Notes: a model not told the origin generated them from the sequence alone. A stretch of 48,623 nt of DNA from Candidatus Pelagibacter communis (GCF_001179945.1 NZ_CVSG01000006.1:1-48623), one strand, 5' to 3'; positions 8,877 through 17,900 are shown, counted from the first letter of the stretch. Translations and numbers: made by a program.

Positions 8877-9371
8877 TTAAGATTTGTTTTCTTCTTCTGT
8901 AGCCTCTTCACTTAATTCAAGAGGTTCTTCTTCTTTGTCTAAATTTTCTTCTTTTATTTCTGGTTGCTCTGCTTTTAGTTCTGATAGTGCCTCATCAGCT
9001 AAGCTAGGTTTTTTAACTTCTGGAATTCTTCTGGTTCTTTTTGAAGGTAATATTGCAACTCCGCTTTTAGATACCTGACCTTTGTATAGATTTTCAAAGT
9101 CATCGTTGGTTTCCTCTTCAATTTCCTCTTGCTCCTCTGATTCGTCCGGCTCTTTTCTTAATCTTTTTATTGCACTAGCTTCAACCTCATTAACATCAAT
9201 CTTGCCATCTCCAATTTCTCTTAATGATATAATTGTTCGTTTGTCATTATCTTCCTCAACTAACATAGGTGCTCCAGCATTTAGTTGAACGGTTCTTTCT
9301 TTTGCTAATAGAACCAAATCGTATTGGTTATCAACTTTTTCTAAACAATCTTCTACGGTAATTCTTGCCAT
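8877..9371 (-). CDS. rpoZ: RNA polymerase omega subunit with extended acidic tail
   Basis: The N-terminus MARITVEDCLEKVDNQYDLVLLAKER is the hallmark of omega, which helps assemble beta' into RNA polymerase. The core ends around residue 72 at AIKRLRKEP. The protein then continues for about 90 residues: an acidic, low-complexity stretch (SEEQEEIEEETNDD), a basic patch with PSKRTRRIPEVKKPS, and a second Glu-rich tail. E. coli omega is only about 91 residues, so this form at 164 is markedly long. The tail is probably disordered. The gene begins a run rpoZ-dusA-tauE on the minus strand. Confidence 0.93.
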   Translation of the reverse strand: MARITVEDCLEKVDNQYDLVLLAKERTVQLNAGAPMLVEEDNDKRTIISLREIGDGKIDVNEVEASAIKRLRKEPDESEEQEEIEEETNDDFENLYKGQVSKSGVAILPSKRTRRIPEVKKPSLADEALSELKAEQPEIKEENLDKEEEPLELSEEATEEENKS

Positions 9372-9409
9372 GATGGTGAGTGTATATTGAAATAATCTTA
9401 ATAAATCAA

Positions 9410-10624
9410 TTATTTTTTAAGTATGACAGGTTCTAATGTGCTTCTAATTGAAATCAAAAGAGCTAGTGAAACAATAATATAAATACCAGCAATTAATGCA
9501 ATATTTTCAATAACATAACCGCTATCAATCAATATTCCAAAAACTGCAGTGCCAAAAGCGGTTGAAAATACCATCAGTGCAGTTGTTAATGCTTTAATTG
9601 CACCAATGTACTTTACCCCATAAATTTCAGCCCAAGTTGAAGAGCCTAATACGTTAGCTAATCCGTTGGATACGCCTATTAAACCTAAAAAAATAAATGC
9701 AGAAATTTCTTGTTCATAATAAAACAAAACTAGCATTGCAAAAAGTAAAGGAATATTCATCAATGGAATTAATTTTCTACTTGTAAATTTATCAACTAAA
9801 AAACCAGAAAAAAATAAAGTTACAATTGAAGTAATCGAATAAACCATAAAAGCTTTTGGAATTGTATAGATGCCCCACATTTTAGACTCTGTAATAAAAG
9901 ATTGGTAAACAAATACACCAGTAGCTACCCAAGGCATTGCAAGCATATTTAGTGAAACTATATAAAATCTAAAGTCTTTAATTACTTCTACTCTTCGCCA
10001 ACTTTTAATTTTTAAATTTATTTTTGGATTTTGATCTTTTTCTCTAGACTCAAGTTTTACACTTCTAATGGTATTAAATATTACAATTGGTAGAAATAAG
10101 ATAATTATTATTGCGATACCCTGCCAAACAGTTCTCCAAGAGTAAATCACAAAAAAATAAGTAACAAAAACTGGCAAAATGAATTCTGCTGAAGACAAAC
10201 CAAACCAAATTGTGCTTAAAGCTTTGCCTCGTGATTTTTCAAAAAATCTCGAAATAGTAGTTGTAGAGGTATGGCTCATTAAGCCTTGACCAGAAAATCT
10301 CATCAAAAAAATACCGACAGCTAAAAGGTAGATGCTATTTATAAAAGAAAAAAAAAGTGATGATAAAAATAGTAATATTATGACAAAAAATGAGTAATAA
10401 AAAATCTGATACTCATCAATTTTTTTTCCTACCCATATTAATAGAACGCTAGAAAAAATTGTTGCCATTGCATAAATATTTCCAAATTGCCCGTGGGTTA
10501 TACCTAACTCATTTCTAATTGGTGCGTTAAACAAACCTAAAAAAAAGCTCTGTCCAAAACTTGAAAAAAATGTAAAGATAAAACCAAATATTATAATTTT
10601 TTTATTAATCGAAATTTTAATCAT
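9410..10624 (-). CDS. Major facilitator superfamily transporter
   Basis: This 404-residue protein has about twelve predicted membrane helices and a loop between helices 2 and 3 (WVGKKIDEYQ) that corresponds to the MFS signature region. NAPIRNELGITHGQFGNIYAMATIF near the N-terminus is typical of MFS carriers of small organic anions. A long cytosolic loop around residues 190-210 divides the two six-helix halves. The substrate cannot be inferred. The gene stands alone, with rpoZ 38 bases downstream on the same strand and a divergent CoA-transferase operon upstream. That neighbour may hint at uptake of a carboxylic acid, but this is weak inference. Confidence 0.85.
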   Translation of the reverse strand: MIKISINKKIIIFGFIFTFFSSFGQSFFLGLFNAPIRNELGITHGQFGNIYAMATIFSSVLLIWVGKKIDEYQIFYYSFFVIILLFLSSLFFSFINSIYLLAVGIFLMRFSGQGLMSHTSTTTISRFFEKSRGKALSTIWFGLSSAEFILPVFVTYFFVIYSWRTVWQGIAIIIILFLPIVIFNTIRSVKLESREKDQNPKINLKIKSWRRVEVIKDFRFYIVSLNMLAMPWVATGVFVYQSFITESKMWGIYTIPKAFMVYSITSIVTLFFSGFLVDKFTSRKLIPLMNIPLLFAMLVLFYYEQEISAFIFLGLIGVSNGLANVLGSSTWAEIYGVKYIGAIKALTTALMVFSTAFGTAVFGILIDSGYVIENIALIAGIYIIVSLALLISIRSTLEPVILKK

Positions 10625-10705
10625 TAATGATTTTAGTAAACTTTATTTTAAAATAATGAATTATCTTAAGCATAAATATAGATCAATTTAATTTTAAATT
10701 TTATT

Positions 10706-11851
10706 ATGAATGGTCCACTTAAAAATATACTTGTTCTTGATTTAACTAGAGTTTTAGTAGGTCCATATTGCACAATGATATTATCAGATTTAGGCGCAAG
10801 GGTAATCAAAGTAGAGTCTCCAAATGGAGGAGATGATTCTAGAAAGTTCGGACCTTTTATAAAAGATAATTCTGCGTATTTCATGTCTCTTAATAGAGGA
10901 AAAGAAAGTATCGCCTTAAACTTAAAAAACTCAGAAGATAAAAAAATATTTTTGAATATTCTTAATAAGACAGATGTTCTGGTTGAAAATTTTAAACCTG
11001 GAACTTTAGAAAAATGGGGTTTGGGCTGGAAAGATTTATGTGGCAAGTTTCCAAAACTGATTTATGCATCCGCATCAGGATTTGGGCAAACAGGGCCACT
11101 TAAAGAGTTACCAGCTTACGATATGGTTGTTCAAGGAATGGGAGGTTTGATGAGTGTCACTGGTCATCCTAAGACTGAGCCAACAAGAGTGGGAACTTCT
11201 ATAGGTGACATTACAGCTGCTTTGTTTACCACTATAGGAATAAATTCAGCATTATATGATAGAGAAAAAACTGGAAAAGGTATGTTTATTGATGTTTCGA
11301 TGTTGGATTGTCAGATAGCTATTTTAGAAAACGCTATTGCGAGGTATTTATCAAAAAATGAAATCCCTCAGCCCATGGGTTCTAGACATCCCTCTATTGC
11401 GCCATTTGAAGCATTTAAGACTAAAGATACTTATATAATTATTGCAGCTGGTAACGATAAATTATTTGAAAAATTATGTAATGCGCTCGACATGAAAGCA
11501 GAGTTTAATAATGAGAAATTTAAAACTAATGCGCTTAGATGCAAAAATATGGATGAATTAAAACTAATTATGGAAAAAAAATTAAAAATTTTAAATACTA
11601 AAGAGTGGACTCAAAAATTAGAAAAAGATAAAATTCCATGTGGTCCAATTTTTAATATTAAAGATGCTGTTGAAAATCCACAAATAAAAGCTCGAAACAT
11701 GATAATTAATACATTCCATAAAGTGGCAGGGGATTTTAAAGCAGCAGGGAACCCTATTAAGATGTCCAGTTATGCAGATAGTATAAAAAGGGGGGATGTA
11801 CCTGATTTAGATGAGAATAGAGAAAAAATAATTAAGGAGTTTTGTAAATAA
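10706..11851 (+). CDS. CaiB/BaiF family (class III) CoA-transferase
   Basis: This enzyme moves coenzyme A between carboxylic acids. The 381-residue product opens with LVLDLTRVLVGPYCTMILSDLGARVIKVE, the classic N-terminus of the family, followed by LNRGKESIALNLK and the catalytic aspartate in SIGDITAALF (about residue 175). The C-terminal part GPIFNIKDAVENPQIKARNM is also conserved. It heads a three-gene operon with a beta-hydroxyacid dehydrogenase 2 bases downstream and a PNPOx-like protein 3 bases further on. Acid donor and acceptor are unknown; the partner dehydrogenase suggests a short-chain hydroxy- or keto-acid pathway. Confidence 0.93.
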   Translation: MNGPLKNILVLDLTRVLVGPYCTMILSDLGARVIKVESPNGGDDSRKFGPFIKDNSAYFMSLNRGKESIALNLKNSEDKKIFLNILNKTDVLVENFKPGTLEKWGLGWKDLCGKFPKLIYASASGFGQTGPLKELPAYDMVVQGMGGLMSVTGHPKTEPTRVGTSIGDITAALFTTIGINSALYDREKTGKGMFIDVSMLDCQIAILENAIARYLSKNEIPQPMGSRHPSIAPFEAFKTKDTYIIIAAGNDKLFEKLCNALDMKAEFNNEKFKTNALRCKNMDELKLIMEKKLKILNTKEWTQKLEKDKIPCGPIFNIKDAVENPQIKARNMIINTFHKVAGDFKAAGNPIKMSSYADSIKRGDVPDLDENREKIIKEFCK

Positions 11852-11853
11852 TT

Positions 11854-12723
11854 ATGTCTTGCAAAGTTGCGTTTATAGGTTTGGGTGTCATGGGTTATCC
11901 AATGGCAGGTTACATTTCAAAAGCGGGTCACGATGTAACTGTTTTTAATCGAACAAAAGCAAAAGCAGAAAAATGGATTCAAGAATATAAAGGTAAAACT
12001 GCAGACACTCCAATGGATGCAGCTAAAGACTGTGATTTTATTTTCACATGTGTTGGCAACGACAATGATTTAAGAGAGGTAACTCTAGGTGATAAAGGTT
12101 TATTTAAGACTGCGAAAAAAGGCTCAATCTACATAGATAACACTACTGCTTCAGCAAATATTGCACGAGAACTTTATAAAGAGGCAAAGTCAAAGAATTT
12201 TGATTTTCTAGACGCACCAATTTCAGGAGGGCAAGCAGGAGCTGAAGGCGGAACTTTAACAGTAATGGTTGGAGGAGATGAAGCTCCATATAAAAAAGCT
12301 GAGCCAGTTATTGATTGTTACAGTAAAAAGATAAAATTACTTGGTCCCTCTGGTAGTGGTCAGTTAACTAAGATGGTAAACCAAATTTGTATAGCTGGTT
12401 TAGTGCAAGGTTTATCAGAAGCAATTAATTTTGGCATAAATGCAGGATTAAATATGCATGATGTTATTGAGGTAATTTCAAAAGGTGCAGCACAATCATG
12501 GCAAATGGAAAATAGGCACAAAACAATGATTGAAGATAAATTTGATTATGGTTTTGCTGTTGATTGGATGAGAAAAGATTTAAAAATAGCTATGGATGAA
12601 GCAAAGAAAAATAACTCTCCCCTACCAATCACAAAAATAATCGATGAATATTATGCTGAAGTTCAGAAAATGGGTGGTCAAAGATGGGATACTTCAAGCC
12701 TAATTAAAAGATTTAGAAAATAA
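11854..12723 (+). CDS. Beta-hydroxyacid dehydrogenase (3-hydroxyisobutyrate dehydrogenase-like)
   Basis: This 289-residue NAD(P)-dependent oxidoreductase has the Rossmann motif VAFIGLGVMGYPMA at its start, FNRTKAKAEKW marking the end of beta-2, the substrate-binding DAPISGGQAGAEGGTLTVMVGG, and the catalytic lysine in LTKMVNQICIAG (about residue 173). These define the family that includes 3-hydroxyisobutyrate, tartronate-semialdehyde and succinate-semialdehyde reductases. The Arg in FNRTK could favour NADP, but this is a guess. It sits between a CoA-transferase and a PNPOx-like gene with almost no spacing, so the three are probably one transcript. Confidence 0.92.
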   Translation: MSCKVAFIGLGVMGYPMAGYISKAGHDVTVFNRTKAKAEKWIQEYKGKTADTPMDAAKDCDFIFTCVGNDNDLREVTLGDKGLFKTAKKGSIYIDNTTASANIARELYKEAKSKNFDFLDAPISGGQAGAEGGTLTVMVGGDEAPYKKAEPVIDCYSKKIKLLGPSGSGQLTKMVNQICIAGLVQGLSEAINFGINAGLNMHDVIEVISKGAAQSWQMENRHKTMIEDKFDYGFAVDWMRKDLKIAMDEAKKNNSPLPITKIIDEYYAEVQKMGGQRWDTSSLIKRFRK

Positions 12724-12726
12724 GTT

Positions 12727-13335
12727 GTGCCTGAAACAGTAAGTTATTACGAAAATTCAAAAGAGATAGAAAAAAAAATCTGGGATCTGCTAACTAGAGC
12801 AGTTAAAGATAGATCTTCAGAGTTTAGAACGCCAGTGTTTATCTGTGGGAGTGATAATGACCTTGATGGAAGAGTTGTTGTTCTTAGAAAAGCAGATCAA
12901 CAGAATAATTTTATCCAGTATCATAGTGATATTAGATCTTCTAAAATTGAAAAAATAAAAAAGAATCCTCACTGTTCAATTTTGTTTTATGGTAAAGAAG
13001 AAAAAATACAGCTCAGAGTTAAAGCTGAATGCGAAGTTAATTTTAATAACGATATCACAAAAGAATCTTGGGAAAAAACTGGTCACATAAGTAGAAAATG
13101 TTACTTAGCAACCAGTGGACCTGGAACAGAGTCTGAAAAGCCAACTTCAGGTCTAGATAATAAATTTGATAACTTTGACTTCACAAAAGAAGAAAGTGAA
13201 GAAGGCTACAAAAATTTTTGTGTAATTAAATGTAAAATTAAAAGTATTGAGTGGCTTTATTTAGCAGCTAAAGGTCATAGGAGAGCCTTATTAGATCTAA
13301 ATGGTTCTAAAAAATTTACTTGGTTAGTCCCTTAA
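12727..13335 (+). CDS. Pyridoxamine-5'-phosphate-oxidase-like FMN-binding protein
   Basis: This 202-residue protein begins with GTG three bases after the stop of the preceding gene. FICGSDNDLDGRVVVLRKADQ, FIQYHSDIRSSKIEKIKKNP and CSILFYGKEEKIQLRVKAECE follow the pattern of the split-barrel FMN-binding fold shared by PdxH and general-stress proteins. SGPGTESEKPTSGL in the middle and a C-terminal IEWLYLAAKGHRRA also match the pyridoxamine-oxidase-like group. It lacks the standard PdxH C-terminal signature, so vitamin B6 oxidation should not be assumed; an FMN-dependent role linked to the CoA-transferase operon is equally likely. Confidence 0.8.
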   Translation: MPETVSYYENSKEIEKKIWDLLTRAVKDRSSEFRTPVFICGSDNDLDGRVVVLRKADQQNNFIQYHSDIRSSKIEKIKKNPHCSILFYGKEEKIQLRVKAECEVNFNNDITKESWEKTGHISRKCYLATSGPGTESEKPTSGLDNKFDNFDFTKEESEEGYKNFCVIKCKIKSIEWLYLAAKGHRRALLDLNGSKKFTWLVP

Positions 13336-13336
13336 A

Positions 13337-14779
13337 TTATTCAGTGTAGCCTTTTAAAGATTTTGCATCTTTTTTATCGACAATAATGGATTTTACATCG
13401 GTCCAAAATTGTTTTGCACCATATTCTTCGTATCCTTGCAGAGTTCCCTTATCTATACAATTTTCTCCAAACCATTTTTTTTGATCTTTTTTATATCCTT
13501 GGTTTTCTCCATTCCATTCCTTTGATCCATCTCTTCTCTTGATAACCTGGTGGAGATTAGATTTATAATTTAAAGAACAAGTTGGCAGTGCATGTGCACT
13601 TTCAGTATCATATCTTGAAGGTGGATACATTCTGCTTTCAAAATGATGTCCACCTGAGTAAGTTAAAAGATATAAGTTAGGATTCTTAGAGGAATCTTTT
13701 AAATTCTTACAGACCCATGGAGGTGTTGATTCGTCTTGTTGCCCATTGATTGCAAACATCTTAATTTTATCACTAAAATTAACTTCCGATATATCTGGAC
13801 AAGCAGCATTAATCATAAATCCCTTAGTAATTAAATTCATCGAGGGATATTTATCTCTTAAATCTTGCCAGCCTGCTTTAAATATAGCTAATGATCCTGT
13901 TGAGGATCCAATTAAAATTACTTCTTTGGTTTTTCCATATAGTTTTGTTACTTCTTCTATAGTTGCTATAGCATCATAAAGAATCATAGAGCTTGTGTAT
14001 GATCCAGTAAACTTTTTTTGATATCTTGGTTCTGCACCATATACTATTGCAGTTGCATATCCGTATTTACTTACTTGTTTTTCATAATAAATCTCATCGT
14101 CCATGTTTGGAGTGCTTGAAGGAACTACAATTATTAATCCTTTTGAAATTGAATCAAGATTTCTTAATTCTACTCTTATTTTTTCATCCTTGCCTTGATC
14201 ATTTAATAAAGTTAAATCATCGTTTGTATTTTTTGAAGTTATAGTTATTTCTGTTACTTTCCGATCATCTTTTGAAACAACTTTTTTCGGAACGTCTCCA
14301 ATTCTTTTTAAATTAATAACACAAGGAACATAATCACTGTCTCCTTTATACTTTCTTTTCATTTTGAGGTTTCCGTATTTTTTATCTCCATAATACTGTG
14401 ATTTACCTCCTACTTTTCTTTTAAATTGATAAACAGAATGTTTTTTTTCATCATCATTCAAATTGCCAGTAATGATGCTTTTATTACCACGTCTTTCGCC
14501 TTTAATAAAAATTTTACCTTTATCGTCAACTCTTGATTTTTTTTCGTCTAAAGTCCATCTCCCTGCTCCGCCCCTATCATTGGTTACCATTCCATCTTTA
14601 ATTATAAATTGGCTACCGTCATACGCATTGCTATTTTTGCTCCCCCTGCAATAATCACTAAAGGTGTATGCACCATCGTATTTTGATGAAGGTTTACCCA
14701 CTGCTAAAACAGGACTAATTAGAAATAAAGAAATCAAAATAATAAAATTATTTTTTATATTTTTTAATATTCTCAACAT
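13337..14779 (-). CDS. Exported alpha/beta hydrolase-like protein
   Basis: This 480-residue protein has an N-terminal signal sequence with a hydrophobic core (ILISLFLISPVLA), so it is probably periplasmic or secreted. Residues 33-170 hold a beta-rich domain with Trp/Gly/Lys-rich repeats that I do not recognise. The C-terminal part looks like an alpha/beta hydrolase: VILIGSSTGSLAIF supplies a GxSxG-like nucleophile elbow, INGQQDESTP a candidate Asp, and YSGGHHFESR a candidate His. The GG core and paired His are suggestive, not proof. The start overlaps the end of the carbonic anhydrase gene by 32 bases on the same strand; no later ATG fits the signal peptide. Confidence 0.6.
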   Translation of the reverse strand: MLRILKNIKNNFIILISLFLISPVLAVGKPSSKYDGAYTFSDYCRGSKNSNAYDGSQFIIKDGMVTNDRGGAGRWTLDEKKSRVDDKGKIFIKGERRGNKSIITGNLNDDEKKHSVYQFKRKVGGKSQYYGDKKYGNLKMKRKYKGDSDYVPCVINLKRIGDVPKKVVSKDDRKVTEITITSKNTNDDLTLLNDQGKDEKIRVELRNLDSISKGLIIVVPSSTPNMDDEIYYEKQVSKYGYATAIVYGAEPRYQKKFTGSYTSSMILYDAIATIEEVTKLYGKTKEVILIGSSTGSLAIFKAGWQDLRDKYPSMNLITKGFMINAACPDISEVNFSDKIKMFAINGQQDESTPPWVCKNLKDSSKNPNLYLLTYSGGHHFESRMYPPSRYDTESAHALPTCSLNYKSNLHQVIKRRDGSKEWNGENQGYKKDQKKWFGENCIDKGTLQGYEEYGAKQFWTDVKSIIVDKKDAKSLKGYTE

Positions 14780-15251
14780 AGTTTTTAGCGTTTTCTTTGA
14801 TGTGCTCTATTTCTTCATCTGTAACTTGCCTAACTACTTTACCTGGACTGCCAAGGACCAATGATCTATCTGGAATAATTTTATTTTCTGTCACCAGTGA
14901 GTTTGCTCCGATGATACAGTTTTTACCAATCTTTGCTTTATTTAAAATAGTTGAACCTATTCCAATAATACAATCATCTGAAATTTCACATCCATGAAGC
15001 ATTACCATGTGCCCTACTGTTACTCCTTTGCCTACAATTGTAGGACAACCTGGGTCTGTATGTATAACGCTACCATCTTGAATATTTGAACCTTCACCAA
15101 TGATAATTGGTTCTAAATCACCTCTTAAAGTTGCATTGAACCAAATATTAGAATTCTTTTTTAATTCTACTCTACCAATAATAACTGCATTAGAAGCTAC
15201 CCAACTGTTTGGATCGATTTTAGGAGTATGACCGTTAACATCGTAAATCAT
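14748..15251 (-). CDS. Gamma-class carbonic anhydrase family protein (YrdA/PaaY-like)
   Basis: This 167-residue left-handed beta-helix protein is built of hexapeptide repeats (for example IIIGEGSNIQDGSVIHTD, TIVGKGVTVGH). The histidines in VIHTD and in TVGHMVMLHG match the three zinc/iron ligands of the gamma-carbonic-anhydrase family. It ends SLVLGSPGKVVRQVTDEE, typical of YrdA and PaaY homologues. Members may hydrate CO2 or act as thioesterases, and many have no proven activity. The gene is divergent from a thioredoxin-like gene 41 bases away and overlaps the exported hydrolase gene downstream. Confidence 0.9.
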   Translation of the reverse strand: MIYDVNGHTPKIDPNSWVASNAVIIGRVELKKNSNIWFNATLRGDLEPIIIGEGSNIQDGSVIHTDPGCPTIVGKGVTVGHMVMLHGCEISDDCIIGIGSTILNKAKIGKNCIIGANSLVTENKIIPDRSLVLGSPGKVVRQVTDEEIEHIKENAKNYVENIKKYKK

Positions 15252-15292
15252 AAATTTGCTGTAATGTATTATTAATTATCTTATAATATATT

Positions 15293-15850
15293 ATGGCTTT
15301 AACAAAAACACCAGTTTGCGATTTTGGAAAAAAAGCTGAGGATTTCAAACTAAAATCAATAGAAAATAAAATTATTTCTTTAAATGACGTAAAAGGTGAA
15401 AACGCAACACTTGTAATGTTTATTTGTAATCACTGTCCTTACGTAAAGGCTATAATTAAAGATTTAGCTAAAGACTGTAATCAATTAAAAAAAGACGGGA
15501 TTAATTCTGTTGCTATCATGTCAAATGATACTAAAAATTATCCAGAAGACTCGTTTGATAATATGATCAAGTTTGCTAAGGCTAATAATTTTGGTGAAAT
15601 AAATTATTTAATTGATGAAACACAAGATATCGCAAAAAAGTATGGAGCTGTTTGTACACCTGATTTCTTTGGCTATAATAAAGATTTAAAACTTCAGTAT
15701 CGAGGAAGATTCAGAGAACTCAAAGATTTAAAACCAACTTCAGGTGGCGATAGTGATTTAAAAGTTGCAATGAAAATGATTTCTGAAACTCAAGCAGGTC
15801 CAAAGGAACAAATTCCTAGCATGGGATGCAATATAAAGTGGTTTAATTAA
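15293..15850 (+). CDS. Thioredoxin-fold redox protein (AhpC/TSA-like)
   Basis: This 185-residue protein has FICNHCPYVKAI at about residues 44-55, a CxxC pair in the place of the thioredoxin active site. GAVCTPDFFGY holds the cis-proline region with an extra cysteine, and GRFRELKDLKP follows. The arrangement matches the thioredoxin-family proteins with a CNHCPYV motif found widely in proteobacteria, whose partners are unknown. It has no signal peptide and is therefore probably cytosolic. Its stop codon shares one base with the start of the next gene, a glycosyltransferase (TAATG), so the two are translationally coupled although no functional link is evident. Confidence 0.88.
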   Translation: MALTKTPVCDFGKKAEDFKLKSIENKIISLNDVKGENATLVMFICNHCPYVKAIIKDLAKDCNQLKKDGINSVAIMSNDTKNYPEDSFDNMIKFAKANNFGEINYLIDETQDIAKKYGAVCTPDFFGYNKDLKLQYRGRFRELKDLKPTSGGDSDLKVAMKMISETQAGPKEQIPSMGCNIKWFN

Positions 15851-16935
15851 TGTTTTTAGTTTCTACTAGAAATTTTCCTCCTGAACTTGGTGGAATGCAA
15901 AACTTAATGGAAGGTTTGTCTAACGCTCTTTTAAATCATGGACCAGTGAAGGTTTTTGCTGATAATCATGATGATGCAAAAATTTATGATCAAAATTCTA
16001 AATTAAGCATTGAGCGTGTATCAGGCTTTAAGATTTTCAGAAAGTATAGAAAAGCTAATTTGGTTAAAGATTTTATTGAGGGAAATGAAATAAGAGCATG
16101 TTTCTTTGACCATTGGAAGAGTATTGAAAATATCGATTTACAAATTTTAAAAAAATCAAAATCTTTTTGTTTAATTCACTCTAAAGAGATCAATCATCCT
16201 GCTGGTTCCTCTTTGAATAAAAGAGTTGTGAAAGCTCTAAACAAGGCAGACTTTGTAATTGCAAATTCAAAATTCACAAAAGAATTGGCATTAAAATTAG
16301 GAGTAAAAGATGTTACTGTTATCAATCCAGGATGTAATTATCCGCTCACAGTCAACGAAAAGTCTAGAGAATTTTCAAAGAATATTTTTGGTAATTCTTC
16401 ACCAAAATTAATTACTGTATCTAGACTAGATGGTCGAAAAAGTCATCAAAATATTTTGATGACAATAAAAAATCTTTTGCCAAAGTTTCCAAATATGAAA
16501 TATGTATCAATCGGTGATGGAGAGGAAAAAAGAAATCTTGAAAAGTTAAAAATGGAACTAGGATTAGAAAAAAATGTGGAATTAATTTTTAGTTCCACTG
16601 AACAAGAAAAAGTAGGATTGTTAGAACAGTCAGACGTTTTTGTAATGCCGTCTGTAGTTTATAAGAAATCAGTTGAGGGATTTGGTATAAGCTACATTGA
16701 AGCTGCATCTTATGGCAAACCTTCTATTGGTGGAATTTATGGTGGCGAAGGAGATGCAATTAAAAGTGGAATAACGGGATATCTATGTAATGGAAATGAT
16801 CTAAATGCTATTTACGAAACATTATTAAAAATTTTATCTGATGAAAAATACAAAGAACTTGGGAACAATGCCTATGAGTTTTCCAAAGAATTTTCATGGG
16901 AAAAAATAATTAAAAAATATATTAGTTTAATTTAG
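15850..16935 (+). CDS. Glycosyltransferase family 4-type (GT-B) enzyme
   Basis: This 361-residue GT-B fold protein has N-terminal FPPELGGMQNLMEGLSNAL (acceptor side) and C-terminal VSRLDGRKSHQNILMTIKNL. The donor-binding stretch EGFGISYIEAASYGKPSIGG contains the E-x7-E-like motif of GT4 enzymes. It probably adds a sugar in lipopolysaccharide or capsule assembly. The start overlaps the preceding stop by one base. Its 3' end overlaps the opposite-strand GT9 gene by 14 bases. Sugar donor and acceptor are not deducible. Confidence 0.9.
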   Translation: MFLVSTRNFPPELGGMQNLMEGLSNALLNHGPVKVFADNHDDAKIYDQNSKLSIERVSGFKIFRKYRKANLVKDFIEGNEIRACFFDHWKSIENIDLQILKKSKSFCLIHSKEINHPAGSSLNKRVVKALNKADFVIANSKFTKELALKLGVKDVTVINPGCNYPLTVNEKSREFSKNIFGNSSPKLITVSRLDGRKSHQNILMTIKNLLPKFPNMKYVSIGDGEEKRNLEKLKMELGLEKNVELIFSSTEQEKVGLLEQSDVFVMPSVVYKKSVEGFGISYIEAASYGKPSIGGIYGGEGDAIKSGITGYLCNGNDLNAIYETLLKILSDEKYKELGNNAYEFSKEFSWEKIIKKYISLI

Positions 16936-17854
16936 ACTTTATTGAATTAATAACACTATCAACATCTAGATCTTTAAGATTTTCAACGCTTATCGCTTTA
17001 AAATTATAATTCTCAATGCTTACTTTTTTAGCTGTTGTGTGACTTCCAAATAGTACTATTCCATTTTTATCTAAATGAGAAGCTATGTGAGCTGGGCCAG
17101 TGTCATTCGAAACTATAAATTTTGATTTATAAATTAAACTTACTAAAGTTTTTATATTTACTGGATCTTTGCCATCTAAAACTACTTTGGCATTTAATTT
17201 GTTAGCTTCTTCTATTTCATTAGGACCTGGAGCTAATAAGATTGGATATTTGTTTTTAAACACTTGTTTCAATTTTATAATTAGCTCCTTAAAATATGGC
17301 CACTTTTTATGAGGAAGTTTTCTAGAGCAAAATGGAAATAATAAAATATATTCGTCATTAGCATACTGTTTTATGAGTCTTGAAATATCTTCAACAGCCC
17401 AACTCAAGTCAATATTTTTTATAAACTCAGTTTCAATCCCACTTTTTGTTAATTGAACCTCCATACGATCCAAGACGGGATCTTTATCAAATTCTTTCTT
17501 TTTTTGACCTGGTTCTAATGAGGTTTCAGATGAAGACCATTCTACATTTTTAATTATAAATCTTTTATAAAATTTTGTTCTACTTGAATTTTGTAAATCA
17601 AATACTTTTGAAAATTCGTATTTTTTTAAATTCTTTTTAAGATTATTTAGATAAAATAAGTTCCATCTCGGTAATCTTTTATCAATAATAACCCCATCTA
17701 TGTAAGGACATTCAGACATAAATATTGCATATGGCTGTGAGGTAAGTAAAAAAACTTTTCTATTCTGATAAAATTTTTTTATATCTTTAATTGCGCCATT
17801 TGCTTGAATTAAATCACCTAATGAACCATGTTTTATAATTAATATATTTGACAT
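16922..17854 (-). CDS. Glycosyltransferase family 9 (heptosyltransferase-like)
   Basis: This 310-residue protein starts ILIIKHGSLGDLIQANGAIKDIKK, the N-terminal signature of ADP-heptose:LPS heptosyltransferases. The C-terminal half has FIVSNDTGPAHIASHL, the donor-binding motif, followed by VLFGSHTTAKKVS. This family transfers heptose or related sugars to the LPS inner core at the cytoplasmic face. It is convergent with the GT4 gene (14-base overlap) and divergent from a DUF6165 gene 46 bases away. Specificity for heptose is not established, because related GT9 enzymes act on other sugars. Confidence 0.9.
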   Translation of the reverse strand: MSNILIIKHGSLGDLIQANGAIKDIKKFYQNRKVFLLTSQPYAIFMSECPYIDGVIIDKRLPRWNLFYLNNLKKNLKKYEFSKVFDLQNSSRTKFYKRFIIKNVEWSSSETSLEPGQKKKEFDKDPVLDRMEVQLTKSGIETEFIKNIDLSWAVEDISRLIKQYANDEYILLFPFCSRKLPHKKWPYFKELIIKLKQVFKNKYPILLAPGPNEIEEANKLNAKVVLDGKDPVNIKTLVSLIYKSKFIVSNDTGPAHIASHLDKNGIVLFGSHTTAKKVSIENYNFKAISVENLKDLDVDSVINSIKSKLN

Positions 17855-17900
17855 TATTATTTCCGAGTATATTTAATGAATACTACAGTCAAATATTAAT

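Noticed and set aside
10642-10657. Perfect TTATTTTAAAATAA-type palindrome before the CoA-transferase
   Set aside because: Made only of A and T in very A/T-rich DNA, so chance is likely and no family operator matches.
10666-11046. 126-codon minus-strand frame opposite the CoA-transferase
   Set aside because: It is antisense to the conserved N-terminal half of the CoA-transferase and has no recognisable domain or ribosome-binding site.
13746-15251. Several 60-80 codon plus-strand frames opposite the hydrolase and carbonic anhydrase genes
   Set aside because: They are complements of conserved minus-strand genes and lack domains or starts with ribosome-binding sites.
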